From Hygrophila difformis (Eukaryota; Streptophyta; Magnoliopsida; Lamiales; Acanthaceae), in the NCBI GenBank assembly GCA_030278955.1, contig JAOANR010000003.1, positions 62,572,195 to 62,636,194 of the forward strand: a DNA stretch of 64,000 bases, given 5' to 3'. This document shows positions 10,548 through 22,924 of the stretch, piece by piece. The first letter of the stretch is position 1. Each line of letters starts with the position of its first letter. Under the pieces are notes generated by a model. That model saw nothing but the letters and a program-made list of their open reading frames with translations. It was not told where the DNA came from and made no database searches. A program made the position numbers and the translations under genes.

Positions 10548-10625
10548 GACAATTTTTTTTTAAAAAAATAAAAAAAAAAAAAAAAAATAAAAAAAAAAAA
10601 AAAAGAAAGAAAGAAAAGAAAAAGA
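10548..10625. repeat. A-rich low-complexity tract
   Basis: Poly-A interrupted by single T and G bases, about 75 bp, upstream of NPG1. Confidence 0.9.
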
Positions 10626-10865
10626 CTAAGACAAATGGAACTTATTTCCCACCCAACTGGTATTTTAACTCGTCTCTTGGGGCGAATGTGCGATGGATCA
10701 TTTGGATTATTTTCAATTCAAATAGTAGTAGAGTAAGTACTCTCCAGTCTCCAGTCTTCCCTTCACTGGGCGGCCGGCGGCCGGCGGGCGGCGGCACTGC
10801 ATTTTCCTCTTCCTACCTGCTCACCTACACTTTTGTCGCTCCCCCAATTTCTGTCATTTTTCTTC

Positions 10866-10873
10866 TTTATATA
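10866..10873 (+). promoter_or_regulatory. candidate TATA box of NPG1
   Basis: TTTATATA lies ~140 bp upstream of the NPG1 ATG, just after a GC-rich GGCGGCCGGCGG stretch. Position and sequence fit a plant TATA box; no transcript evidence is available. Confidence 0.4.
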
Positions 10874-10971
10874 CTACTACGAGTAACCATCTCTATCTGC
10901 AACTACAGACACCGAACCCTGCCTCTTACCACAAGGAATTACACTTCAGATCCAATAGCGCAACGCTGCTG

Positions 10972-10995
10972 CCCCTGCCCCTGCCCCTGCCCCTG
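10972..10995 (+). repeat. (CCCCTG)4 in the NPG1 leader
   Basis: Four perfect hexamers 18 bp upstream of the NPG1 start codon, inside the probable 5' UTR. Confidence 0.9.
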
Positions 10996-11013
10996 CTGCT
11001 TCTGGGATTTGAC

Positions 11014-12357
11014 ATGTCTGCAGGTGAAGCTCGTTCTTCATCCCTCTTTTCCCCTCCTTCTGAAATCGAACCATCCCTTCACCAACTTATTCGCAATGGG
11101 CTTTCCATCCAAACCAATCATGAAGTAATTGAAGCTAGGCTCGATGAGGGCAATATTCTAGAGGCTGAATCCGCATTGCGAGACGGCTTCTCTCTCAATT
11201 TCGAGGTTCTACTTTTTCCATTCCCGGGATAATTCAATTTCACTTGCTTTAACTTCTAAATTCTACTGGTAAATTCTTATCAGAACCATTATTTCTTTTC
11301 CAAGTTTCATCCTTGGCTATTTCGTTACTTCTGTTTATTAATTGCCATTATCTCGGCCCGCTCTAACTCACTCAAGCTTCGCATTCATCTTTACTTTTAT
11401 TCAATTTCGAAGTAGTATTTGATTTTTTCTCAAGTTAGTATTCTTTTTTGCTCAGACATGTTAAATATTGTGTGATGGAAGTGAGATAATAAGATTGATT
11501 AGTTCTTGGTTCGGTTTATGCAGTATACATGTCTATGATTCATTTTTAAGGGCTGTTAAATCTTTATTCTTCTTAGGATTTGAGTGATTGCTTACTACAA
11601 TTCAAATCTTCAACTGATACTTATCATTAATTCATTCCTTTTCACTCTTTGAAGATTTATCTATGACCAAAGAAAACAGAAAAGGTCTTACCTGTGCATT
11701 TGATCTATTCTCATATCTCAAATCGTTAAGAATCGGAACAGTTCGGCCACTTTCCTCATTCTTCTGTAGTTGCATAAGTTATGTTCATTTAAGACTTTTA
11801 AATTTCTGAGCTTCTGAATGTAAGTCACTTTGGCATGGGGAGTAGCTTTTTATTTTTCATTAATCATTATTAATTACTTTTATTCCTTTGTGTTTTCGTA
11901 CTGCAACTTTACCATCTATACAATGATTAAATTCAAGATATTGATTAGATGTCACGTATGACAGTTAGATAAATTATTTTCAGGAAGCGAGAGCTCTTCT
12001 TGGGAAGTTGGAATACCAGCAAGGAAATTTGGAAAGTGCCTTACGAGTTTTTGATGGCATTGATCTTCAAGCAGCCGTACAGCGGATGCAGATTTCATTA
12101 GTTGAAAGACAGTCTTCCAAAAAGGGTCGCCCTAGAAGTGAATCAGCCTCTTCTGTTTCACAGAATGCTACAAGCCTTGTGCTTGAGGCTGTATATTTAA
12201 AAGCCAAATCTCTACAGAAGCTGGGAAAATTAACTGGTAATATTCTATTCAAAGAAGTACAAATATTTTTTATGTTAATAACAATTTGCAATTTAGATTT
12301 CAATTTCACTCTATCTTAGCAAAAATAAAAAGAGAGAAAGAAAAGAAAAGAAAAAAA

Positions 12358-12395
<38 letters not shown>

Positions 12396-15152
12396 TTCAC
12401 ATAATCTTATTCAATACATATTTTATCTCATTGCACACACATTTTGCCTTGATATTTCTAGAGGCTGCTCTGGAGTGCAAAAGTGTGCTGGATGCAGTGG
12501 AAACGATATTCTGTGATGGCATACCTGATGTTTTGGTAGAACATAAGCTTCAAGCAACTGTAAGCCATGCTGTCGAGCTTCTCCCAGAGTTGTGGATGCA
12601 ATCTGGGCACTTTACAGATGCACTATCTGCATATCGACGGGCGCTACTGAGTCAATGGAACCTTGAGAATGGCTGCTGTGCAAGAATTCAAAAAGCATTT
12701 GCAATTTTCTTGTTGTATAGTGGGGTTGAGTTTAACCCTCCCAGTTTAGCTGCCCAAACTAATGATTCATATGTACCTAAGAGCAGTCTGGAAGAGGCCA
12801 TTTTAATCCTGATGATGCTTATGAGAAAGTTTTACCTTGGAACAGTTGAATGGGATCCATCAGTGCTGGAGCACATTACTTTTGCAATGTCTCTATGCAG
12901 CCAAACTTCAGTTTTAGTGAAGCTACTTGAAGAGTTCATGCCTGGAGTGATAAGTCGTATAGACCGATGGAGAGAAATGGCACTATCCTTTTGTGGTGCT
13001 GGAGAGAATAATTCTGCTATAGATCTGCTGAGGAAGTCTCTACACTGGCATGAAGAGCCTAATGATATCATTTCCTTACTGCTGGCAGCAAAAATATGCA
13101 GTGAGAATGTGTTTCTTGCTGCAGAGGGCGTGAAATATGCACAGAGAGCAATTGATAATTCGCATGGGTCAAATGCACATTTAAAAGGTGTTGGACTCCG
13201 TATGTTGGGCCTTTGCTTCGGGAAGCAAGCCAAAATTTCTTCTTCAGACCTTGAGAGATCTCATCTTCAGTCAGAGGCTCTGAAATCATTGGAGCGTGCA
13301 TTAATCTTAGAGCCTGCAACTTTAGAAGTGATATATGAGTTAGCCATTCAGTATGCTGAGGACCGAAATTTAGGCACTGCTTTTAATTATGCAAAGCAGT
13401 ATTTAAATGCAACAGGAGGATGCACTATTAGAGGCTGGAGATTACTTGCTTTGGTTTTGTCTGCCCAGCAGCGGTATTTGGAGGCTGATGTGGTTACTGA
13501 TGCTGCTTTAGATGAAACTTCAGAATGGGATCAAGGACCACTCCTCATGATGAAGGCGCAGCTAAAAATTTCTCAGTCATTACCCAAGGATGCTATTGAG
13601 ACTTTTCGTTATCTTCTTGCATTGGTACAAGCCCAAAGAAAATTTAATGGACCTCATGCAAGCGGACACCAGGTTGAATTTTCTGGACCCACTTTGAAGT
13701 ACTCTATGGTCTTTCCTTTTTTAGTCATTATGAACTTTCAGTCTCACTGGCATCCGTGCTCCTTTGTCATTGGCTGTCAATCCTTGATTGGGAGTCATTT
13801 GGTCCCTGCTGCATTGTATTTGAATAGTTTTACCTTTGTTAATGATTTCTCTAATCAGTTCTGTGTTGCAGGTTGAGGATGAGAAAATAAATGAATATGA
13901 AGTGTGGAATGGATTAGCAAAGTTATACTCAAGCCTTTGTCATTGGAAGGATGCAGAGATATGTTTGAAAAAAGCTAGATCTCTAAAAACGTATTCAGCT
14001 GATACTCTGCTCATAGAAGGTAAGAAGAGCTCAAGCATTTTCCTTTTAGTAGACAAAAGTTCATATCCCCTTCTATTTTATTTTTTTTCTCACTAGTGTT
14101 GCATTCTATTACAAAAGTTGTCTTAAAGATCCCTGCGTTTGTTGCTCAGTTACTATTGTACCTTATCTCAGTGGGAAGGTGAGAATTGTTGGAAAGACAC
14201 TACAATTAGAAATATAGGTTGTGGACTGCCCTTTCGCATGTGTCAAAATGCGTTCCAGTAATTCACTTCCACAGTGGTTGAGTTCTATGAAGCTTACGGG
14301 TTGGGCCATACTTTCTATTAGCACGCAGAAATCCTATGAGATCATAGATTGTAGCACATCTAATTTTTATTTGTTTGGTGCTTTGCTGAAAGGGGAGGAT
14401 GGAAATTCATTCCATTAGCGCCCAGAAATCATTTGTGATTATAGGTATTGACACCTACTCTTTATTTGTTTGGAGCTCTGTTGGAAGATAGTGGAAGATG
14501 GAAAGTCATTCCATGGAATATGATTGGTGACTGTGTCAATTTTGTCGTTTGAAATAAATACTGTAAAATAAGGCCATAATATGTCGTGGGGTTGTTAGGT
14601 TTCTGGATTTAGGATGCAGTTTAAGTCTTCCAAAAAAGAAGTTTGGGAGCTATCAATTCCCTTTACTTTCCTTTCCTTTACTGTATAACATTAATAAAGT
14701 TAATTTGTTATGAGTTAAGATAATTGGCAATTGTGCAATTTGTATGTAAACAATATGGTCAGAGAAAAGATATAGCATTTGAAAATGTGTTTTGCAGTTT
14801 TGTCTTATGTTGGTAATGTTCTGTATCAGGCGCCATGCTTGAAAATCGAGGGGACATTGGCAAAGCTTTGGCTGCTTATATCAATGCCCTTATGTTGGAT
14901 CCGAACTATGTGCCTTGCAAAGTTTTGATTAGTGGTGCGTGGGGTAAGATGGGACCGAAGATGCTGCCATTGGCAAGAAGTCTTGTGTCAGAGGCGTTGA
15001 AGGTCGAGCCCACGAATTATACGGCGTGGCACCAATTAGCGTTGGTTCACAAGGCGGCCGGACGGATAGGCGATGCAGCAGATTGTTTCCAGGCAGCTTG
15101 TATGCTTAAAGAAAGCGAACCAGTAGAGAGTGTGAGCAGCAGCATCGGCTGA
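11014..15152 (+). CDS. NPG1: NPG1-like TPR protein (No Pollen Germination 1)
   Basis: Five exons: 11014-11205, 11984-12236, 12462-13672, 13872-14019, 14830-15152, all with GT..AG introns in compatible phase. Together they give 708 aa, close to the ~700 aa of Arabidopsis NPG1. Family landmarks include AEARLDEGN-like IEARLDEGNILEAES near residue 40, EARALLGKLEYQQGNLESA, LQAAVQRMQ, AYRRALLSQWNL, LKGVGLRMLGLC and VVTDAALDE. The protein is a chain of TPR helices. NPG1 is a calmodulin-binding protein needed for pollen germination; its family works at the plasma membrane with PI4K complexes. The exon 3/4 joint was chosen because CAG|GTTGAGGAT restores the family VEDEKINEYEVW segment; reading through after 13672 gives unrelated residues. 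NPGR paralogues are the main alternative, but the N-terminus and the LQAA segment fit NPG1 better. Confidence 0.92.
12360..12391. repeat. (GA)n microsatellite in NPG1 intron 2
   Basis: About 31 bp of AG dinucleotides in the 225-bp second intron. Confidence 0.95.
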
Positions 15153-15207
15153 GTGCTGATCATCATTTAAAACTAGTGGGAATTTCATTCTTTGATTCTT
15201 TGTTGTG

Positions 15208-15385
15208 AGTTGTGACCAATCAGTGCCGGCCCGCCCCGCAATGTAAAAAATGCGGGGCAGGCTCAACTTTTAAAGGCCCGTTTAGATGCGGGCCTCAATG
15301 GGCCCAACCCACAGCGGGGTGGGCTTTTGCGGGTTTGGCCCGCGGCGGGGCGAGCCTACCCGCGGGCTTTATGTTTTTTTCTTTT
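15208..15385. repeat. GC-rich hAT-like terminal segment, left
   Basis: Dense GGGCC/GCGGG words ending in an A/T-rich interior. The complementary arrangement occurs at 29140-29318. Removing E1 would bring the two within about 0.9 kb, as expected for a non-autonomous hAT-like element split by E1. Its own target duplication was not found. Confidence 0.45.
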
Positions 15386-15404
15386 TTTAAATGTTGTGCA
15401 TCGA

Positions 15405-15413
15405 TTAAATTTA
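15405..15413. repeat. 9-bp target duplication of E1, left copy
   Basis: TTAAATTTA, identical to 28470-28478 at the other end of E1. Confidence 0.92.
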
Positions 15414-16036
15414 GGGCTTCTTACACTTGGGACCCTATCAAAAACTAAAGTTAGAGTCAAGGACCCCCTCTACAAACATATCACAACAAAGGACCCCTAT
15501 TAACATTAGTTAAGCAAATATCATTTAACTAATCTAATCACAAGTGAGAAAATCCTAAAATACCCTCTTGAAATGGAAAATACTAATTCACCCTCGTATG
15601 CCCTACTCCAAGTCTCCAACGTTCAATCGATCGACTCCATCGCGATTTTGTATTCTGATCTTCCCGCGATTTCACTGTAGAAGGGCGGTGGCGACTGTTT
15701 CACGCCGGACGACGGGAAGGAGGACGCGCACGACGGAAAGAGCAGGTGGATGCGGACGACGCTCCATCGGGATTTTGTAATCTGCTCTTCCACCTAGGGC
15801 TTATTGGAGTAAGGAGTTCAATCTTTGTTTATTAGGTTTTTTTGTTAGTATTGTGTTCATTGCTTGTGTAGAGTGGAAACATGTCTTTATTTGTTTGCTT
15901 GTTTGTTTGTGACAGTTTATCTACATTAGAATGTGAATGTGATAATTTTACTGATCGGGTTATTTGATATATTTGATAGGTAATGTGAAATCATTGAATG
16001 GTAATATTGTTTTGTTTGCATTTTGTAGAAAAGAGA

Positions 16037-18420
16037 ATGAGCAATAGTAGTAGTAGCTTTACCGTTCTCGGGATTTTTCAGTATAACGATGAGAAGTGCC
16101 CAATCTCTATAAACAATGAAACTACGGTGAATGATGTGCATATGGAGATGATAGAACGATGGCCAGATTTTGATCCTCTGTTATACAATCTCAAATATGA
16201 AGGCCCCGGTGATAAGTTGCTTGTAACAATAAGAACGGACAATGACATTAAATTGATGATTCAATATCACATGCTAACAAATGTACATTTGTGCAATGTG
16301 ATGGCCATGTCCAAGGGGTCGCCGGAGAAGATGAGAAGGTATGATTTGTTTTATGCTTATTTTATATCATTCATTTTGGCACATCAACAATGGGTAGAAT
16401 GACAAAGGGATCTTTTACGTAGGGTTGAAGATGCATGTGATTTTGAAAACCCGGATGAAATGGCTTTGGTGAGTAGAGAGGCTTTGGGTGGACGCTCGGG
16501 AGGCATTGAGCGCATTCAAGGAAAAGGGCAAATATTCGAAAATGTTGAGCATTTTCGTCGGGTTCTTAGGACATATTGCGTTGCCACAAACAAAGGGTTT
16601 AGATACGTGAAGAATGGGAAGAACAAGGTTATCGCGAGATGTACGGTGGAAGAATGTGGGTGGCGTGTGTATGCATCGTATCACACGTCGGATGAGACAT
16701 TCGGCATTCGGACTTGTACCCTACAACATACTTGCGGAGTTAACCGTATAATGGATACAAATCATCCACAAGCCACATCTAACTGGGTCGCTAGTATGAT
16801 TATGGATGAGGTGAGAACTGATCCGGTATATAGGGCAAGACAAGCTATTGATGATATAAAGATTGGTTATGGCATACATATACCCTACCATAAAGCTTGG
16901 ATGGGGAAAGAAATAGCATTGAGAGAAATACATGGGAAAGACAAGGATTCATTCAATAGATTAAAGGGTATGTGCCAAGCCTTCAAGGATTCGAATCCCG
17001 GTACTATTGCCGATTTTGAGATATTCCCCGACACAAACAAGTTCCACCGGACCTTTATTTGCTTGGGCGCATGCATGCGGGGATTCTTGGTTGGATGCCG
17101 TCCAATTTTGTTTCTTGATGGCACATACATAAAGTCAAAGTGGAAAGGGCATGTGCTTGCGGCCATAGGGAAAGACGGGAACAATGGCATATTCACCTAG
17201 CATTTGCAAGTGCGCATTTTGTTTATGCATAAATATTTTGTTACTTTATGCATACATAAGTTTATATGGTATTTAATTTTCTATGTTTTGTAGTGGTTGA
17301 TGGTGAGACCAACGAGAGTTGGGGATGGTTTTGTCAGAAATTGCGTGGAGCCATTGAAGCACAAAGAGAGGACTTCGATTTTGAGAAGCTTGTTTTATTC
17401 ATGGATAGGCACCCGGGGCTTATGAACGCAAAAAGAGATGTATTCCCACAAAGTTTGCATGCAATATGTCTACGTCATTTAATAGAGAATTTTAAAACTG
17501 ATGTACGTATCCCATTTTAAAATATCATAGTAACTCGGGATTCTTATTGAATTGAATGGTTTGTTTGATGCATTACCTGTACTTGATTGTAACAGGTGTT
17601 GTCTTCATTTCCTGTACACAACAAAAATAAATGGGCTAACATTTTCCAGTTGGCTGCAAAATCCGTCCATGCATCCGACTATGAAAAATACATGAAGAAG
17701 ATATTTGATACATTTAAGGAACCTACCAAGATTTTCGTTGCACGTTCCCGTCCGGAACGGTGGGCCAATGCGTTCTTCCCGGGAATGAGATGGGGTGTTT
17801 TAAACAATAATGTGGTTGAGAGTTGGAACTCATGGATAAAGATTGCTAGAGGTCTACCACCAGCTGCCATGGTGGATTTGATAAGATTGAAAGTTATGAC
17901 AATGATGTGTGATAGAAGGCAGGAGTCGGCGGGATGGTTCAAAGATATGTGTCCTAGAATAGAAAGAAAACTACAAGCTAATTTGGACAAGTCGAGGTCA
18001 TTGATATGTGTTAGGTCGAATGCCGGATTGTACGAGGTGCGGGATGAGTTGTCGAGGATGGTAGTTGATCTTAACAAACGGGAGTGCTCGTGTAAACAAT
18101 GGCAAATCCGTGGTTATCCCTATGCCCACGCCATGATTTGCATTTCGGACATGCACGTCTCTGCGTACGATTACGTGGATCCTTACTACAATGTTGAAAT
18201 GTTTCGTAAGGCGTACGAAAGTGCTATCTACCCCATATCTATGATACACGAGGAAGAAGCAACGGTAGAGGCGACCGACACAGTTCAACCCCCCGACGTG
18301 CATTCGCAGCCGGGGCGACCGAAAACAAAACGCATCCCCTCCCAAACCAGTGGGGGTCGTGGGACCGGCCACAACATACGTACGTGCAAGAACCCGCGAG
18401 TTTCTAGAGTTTCTAAGTAG
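16037..18420 (+). pseudogene. E1 gene A: MuDR-type transposase, single frameshift
   Basis: Exons 16037-16338, 16423-17209, 17294-17502 and 17596-18420, preceded by a leader intron ending at TTTTGTAG (16028). Exon 1 is a PB1-like N-terminal domain. Exon 2 holds the MuDR DNA-binding domain (CTVEECGWRVYAS, then HTCG) and the first catalytic Asp (FLDGTYIKSKWKG). Exon 3 has the second Asp (FMDRHPG) and the C/H motif (HAICLRHLI). Exon 4 has the Glu (VVESWNSWI), a SWIM finger in which the third Cys is Tyr (GYPYAHA), and a remnant zinc knuckle (GHNIRTCKN). Compared with E2 one G is missing at ~17197 (ACC-TAG for ACCGTAG), which creates a stop. The exon 2 acceptor at 16422 was chosen because it keeps the frame in all three copies. 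Otherwise it is the best-preserved copy in the window. Confidence 0.88.
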
Positions 18421-18639
18421 GTTATGTGGACATGTCCATTTTTGTTGGTTAATTGAAGCACAAACACTTGATTGCCATATATTTTTTATGGTTTATTTTT
18501 GCAAGTGCAATGTGGACATATTGGAAGTTGAAGTTCTTGATGTTGGATTATATTTTTTATGTTTGCTTATGGTTCTATGTGATGATGAATGTTGGTATGT
18601 TGCTTTGGTTTGATAATGAAATTGTGGTGGCATTAATCA

Positions 18640-20570
18640 AAGAACCTGGTAAAGTGTCTATTCCTAACGTGGTAAAGTGGTATGTGAAAATCTGGTAAAT
18701 CTATAGAACATATATGGTAAAGCATTATTGACTGCGAAGGGACGACCGTCCGATCACCCCCAGGCCCGTGTGAGCCATTCACTGAGAGGGGACGGTCCCT
18801 ACGGACCGTCCTGTGACTGTCCCGAACGTTCTGAGTCAAAACAGGAAATTGAGGACGGTCCTGATGGTAACGGGACGGCCGTCCCATTGGCGTCCCAAGG
18901 TTCTTTGTCAAACAGGAGAATTGGGACGGTCCTGGGGTGAGAGGGGACGGTCGTCCCTTGGGCCGTGCGTAGCTTTTTGGAAAACAGAGTGTGAGAGACG
19001 GTTGTTTGAAGGACGGTGCTTCTCCCGTGCAAAAAGTACTTATATTTTCTTTGGTAAATCGTACACAGTAATGTGGTAATATATCTACATTATATGGTAA
19101 ATTATATACAATAGGCATTGTAAATCAACAACACTAGATGTTGTAAATCACATTAAGTATTGTGGTAAAACTCTTATCCATTATGTGGTAAATATGAACT
19201 ATAAATTTCATCCACCAATACCGTGTCTAGTAATTCATCAACTATATGTGGTAAATCTTTACCATATCTGTGGTAAATTATCTGCATTATGTATTGTAAA
19301 TCTACTATATGTAGTTGGTCACACTGTATGTGGTAATTCATATACACTCTATGTGGTAAATCATTTAAACTATCTCTGGTAAACGTATCCCATATAAATG
19401 GTAAATCAGAAGAATGAGTGTGGTAAACCAGAAGAATGAGTGTGGTAACCGCTTCGTTCGAGTGTTTACGTTGAAAACCAAAGTCATTATTATGTTTAAA
19501 TGAATAATGTATTCTTTTATTATTTTGATTCATTACAATTATGGTAATTCATCCGATATGTGTGTATGAAAACCAAGAATCATGTATGTATATTGTTGAA
19601 AGAAGATTTTTACTTCATATCTCACATTCAAATTATTACTATTTACTACATATGTAAGGATTAATCATGTATGTTTAATGTTTAATGTTTAATATGTATG
19701 TAAGATTAATCATGTATGTATGTAAGATAATCATGTAAGAATCTTGTATGTTTAATGTTTAATGTTTTCTACTACCTTTATTTCTCACATACAAATAATT
19801 ATATTTAATGATACTAGTATATGTTCCGCTACATATTTATATGGAGAGTCAAGATATGTAAGTTTAATATAAAAATATTATATATTAAAAATATTATATA
19901 TGGCCAAAAAGCGCATATAAAAATATATTAATCGCCAGATTACCTAATATAAAGCCAGATTACCTAATATAAAAATATTATATATTGCCACAACGGGGTA
20001 AATTAATTTTAATGAATGTGGTAATTGCGCATTGTTGATTTGGTAATGATTTCAAGGAACATAGTAACATATAAAGACTGTGTTTCGTAAACATTTAATT
20101 AAAATGTTGTGGGAGTAGAGGACGGTCATGTAAATGTCCCCCATTAGCCGTCCGGTGTTGTGTTGTTTTAATGTGGTAAAATGTTTTGCTATATGTGGTA
20201 AAGTATGCTATATACGATCTGGTAAAAAGTTATTGTACATTACGGTAAAGAGTTCTATAGAATACATGGTAAAGATGTAGCATATATATGTCATATGTTA
20301 ATAATTTAAACTAGTGTTTTAAAAAATATGTTATTTACTTTATTTAAATTTTATATTATGTTATATTTATGTATTCAATATTAATTTATTTTATGTAATT
20401 TTTAATTAATTTAAATTATATATTATTATTTTATGACACTTAAATGTGGTAAAATGTATTGCCATATATGGTATGATATTATTTCAATGATTTGGTAAAT
20501 GTTTATTAGAATTTGTGGTAAAGAGTTATATCCAAGACATGGTAAACACATAGCATATATATGGTAAAGC
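18640..20570 (+). repeat. TGGTAAA motif array, E1, plus orientation
   Basis: More than 25 copies of TGGTAAA or one-base variants on the plus strand, spaced irregularly at about 20-60 bp in two blocks (18.64-19.55 kb and 20.0-20.57 kb). A GGACGG cluster interrupts the first block. The array lies between genes A and B. No coding frame is credible here. Confidence 0.85.
18736..19020. repeat. GGACGGTCC near-palindrome cluster, E1-1
   Basis: About ten GGACGG/CCGTCC words, several forming GGACGGTCC or the perfect 12-bp palindrome GGACGGCCGTCC (near 18873). It is flanked on both sides by TGGTAAA motifs. Confidence 0.85.
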
Positions 20571-21156
20571 TTATGTTTAAAATTTAAATTGAGACCACTT
20601 ACCACCACCACCCTATATTCTTCCCAAAGCTTGCACCCGTTCGAATTTACTCCATATAACCACCACAGGCTTCCTAATTATCTCTCTCCACACCACCGAA
20701 ACCGCATCTCCTCCTCTTCCAAACTGAACGAAATCCTCCAGGCAACTGTAGGAAGATACAAGGTCGAAGAAGAAGTAGAAGGTACGTACTTGGTCTCCTC
20801 TAATCTTAATCTTGCTGGGTCTTCTCGAAATAGGGCTAGGGTTCCTTTGGGTATTCACGCGGTTTTTAGGAATTTGGCAAGACTCTATTGTTCTCAAAAT
20901 CTAATGGGTTGTTATGAAATCGTTGGAATTGTGCTATAGAGGTAAATGAATATGTGATTTGTCTTTATCACCGTGTTTGGAATTGAGCACTATAGGAATA
21001 CCGTATGTGTTTGAAATCTTTATGAAACTTGCTAGTGTGGACCTCTTTCTCATTGTGCACATGTGGTGTTCGAATAAATGTCTAGAAGAGTTATTTATTT
21101 CTAAAAGATAAATTACTTCATGTTTGAGTTATTTTTCTTTTATACATGCAGTTGCA

Positions 21157-22457
21157 ATGGGTCTCCTCCAGTGTTTGTTGTGTCTTGCTTGGTTGATGGC
21201 CCCAAAGCGTGTTCAACGCGATGATGATGACGGCGAGGGACCATCTATGACTAGAATGGGATGTCGTCCACAAAAGGTTGTATCTAAACTGAACAAGAAA
21301 AAATTTGAGACTCCGGGTGCGCAAGAAAGGTACTACACGATGCACGGACAACGAGCATATGTCGGTGAGCGGGCATTCAGGGCGGATGAGTTGTTGGATG
21401 ATAGGGTGGCACCCCTTGTCGATAGGTGGGGATGGGATAGGCTTGCACTTCACCCGGAATGACTTGCCCCAATTGATCTTGCATTGGAGGTGTATGCCAA
21501 TATACCAGATGCGGACGAGGCCATGGAGGAAGTATACGTTCGTGGCAAATATGTTGATTTCTCCTCGGCTACCATTAATGCACACCTCGGCCTACGGAAC
21601 GAAGGGCTATTCCGGCTACCCCCGGATGAGGTGCCTGTGGTTCCAAATTGGGCTCCACTTTGTTCTTCTGGGGAAGTCCAGTTGAACCCTAAAGACAACA
21701 AAGAAATCCGGACAAAATTGTTGGACCCTCAATGGAAGTTCGTGGCGTGTGTGTGGAACGGGCGTATCAGACCAACAGTCCGTGAGAATTACGTCACTCG
21801 AGATGCATTTGACTTGATACATCACTTGGCATTTGGAGGTACCATTAACGTAGGGTCGTTGATCAGGAGGCACATGGTTGAAATTGCAAATAATTCATCT
21901 CTATCCATCACGCATGTTCATTTGATATGGAGCATGTGCACGGAAGCCGATGTGGATATTCAACGAACGGAGGAGCGAAAGGAGCCTATGGGGCATTTTA
22001 AAATTTCCAAGTTTGCATAACGTCGTCATTTAATTCGAAGTGGTAGAGCTGCGCCAGCTAGAATAAATGAGGAAGAAGACGGGGGTTTAATTCTGATTGT
22101 CCCAGAAGAACGGGCACCAACACCACCACCACCGGCCTCGCAAGCACAAGAGGCCATGGAAACGGATCAACCTGCCCTCATGCCCCCCCCCCCCTCCCTC
22201 CCCCAATGCCGCATGTGCACGAAGGAGGGTTTGATTACTCCGAGCTTGGGAGGATGTTCCAGGATTTGCGTGTTCATATGGATGGTCGCTTCACGAGCAT
22301 GCAGGATCACTTTGACGCGCGCTTGACTGAGATGCAAGCGCACTGGGATGACCAGATCACCGAGGTGCATAGAGATATCCGGGACATAGGCCGTTCAATG
22401 TGGCGTCTGGACCCAGATGCTCCCGATCTTGCCCGATTCCGCTATGACCATGAGTAG
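21157..22457 (+). pseudogene. E1 gene B: plant-transposon-domain protein, broken
   Basis: A leader exon with donor AGAAG|GTACGT (~20780) is spliced to an acceptor at 21151; the ATG at 21157 follows within six bases. The product starts with a hydrophobic leader (MGLLQCLLCLAWLMAPKR), then a basic/acidic stretch. Next comes a domain resembling the 'putative plant transposon protein' family (VYVRGKYVDFSS, INAHLGL, DPQWKFVACVWNGRIRPT, GGTINVGSLI), then a Pro-rich linker and a C-terminal coiled-coil-like part. E1 has stops at 21460-21462 (GGT in E2) and 22018-22020 (GAA in E2) and a frameshift in a C-run at ~22185. Third-position differences against E2, including in the hydrophobic leader, show that it was once a selected coding sequence. 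Function unknown. Confidence 0.75.
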
Positions 22458-22678
22458 TATTTGTCGTACAAAGAATTTGTAATGGGTAAACTTGATTTGT
22501 GTTGCTATTTCTGCTTTCGAATGTTTAGGATTGAATTAACCTGTTGCTATGTCCTTACGATGTGGACATACTACTATTGCTATGCTTGCAACTGTTTGGA
22601 CAGACCATGATATATCTAATTGCTTTGTGGTTCGTATTATACGTGCATGTGGTAATATTATGGATGAATTTGCTTCAG

Positions 22679-22892
22679 AGGGGCGAACGGACGGGCACTA
22701 AACCGTTCCGGAACCGTCCACACAGCAAAAAAACACCCAGTGGTGTCCGGACGGTAAGCGGACGGTCGTCCAGGTTCTTCCCAGGACCGTCCGTGTGTAC
22801 ACGTCCTATGCTGTGCACGGAGACGGTCACCGGACGACCGTCCATGTTCTCCCAGGACCGTCCGCACTTAGACGGTCAACCCTAGACCCTTG
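22679..22892. repeat. GGACGGTCC near-palindrome cluster, E1-2
   Basis: About a dozen GGACGG/CCGTCC words downstream of gene B, including repeated CCCAGGACCGTCCG and GGACGACCGTCC. Confidence 0.85.
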
Positions 22893-22924
22893 TTGACCAC
22901 ACACACTTTTAGGTTTTTACATAT

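Larger units (their letters stand above)
8945..10553. mobile_element. long-inverted-repeat DNA element, nested insertions
   Basis: The left arm (~8945-9240) and right arm (~10050-10553) are inverted copies. GGTCCTAACCTTTTATTTT on the left matches the complement of the right end. The segment beginning AACCCGACCCATC (~9119) matches the complement of ~10050-10165 over about 110 bp, including a shared TTTTCTTCCTCAC block. Two Stowaway MITEs lie inside (9645-9947 and 10174-10437). The organisation suits a foldback or long-TIR Mutator-type element; the outer boundaries and target duplication are uncertain. No intact gene is seen inside. Confidence 0.55.

Noticed and set aside
10526..11128. 200-codon frame over the A-rich tract and NPG1 leader
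   Set aside because: Lys-rich start from the A tract; it overlaps exon 1 of NPG1 in another frame.
16390..16422. apparent frameshift at the start of E1 gene A exon 2
   Set aside because: It disappears when the acceptor at 16422 is used; the same acceptor keeps the frame in E2 and E3.
16964..17010. tRNA-like GGATTCGAATCCCGG word
   Set aside because: It is coding sequence of the transposase (the DSNPGT codons) and no cloverleaf surrounds it.
17998..18372. minus-strand frame opposite E1 transposase exon 4
   Set aside because: Shadow of the real exon; no family similarity.
18640..19560. TGGTAAA array as a telomere-like or CRISPR-like array
   Set aside because: Spacing is irregular, the repeat is only 7 bp, and the context is a eukaryotic transposon.
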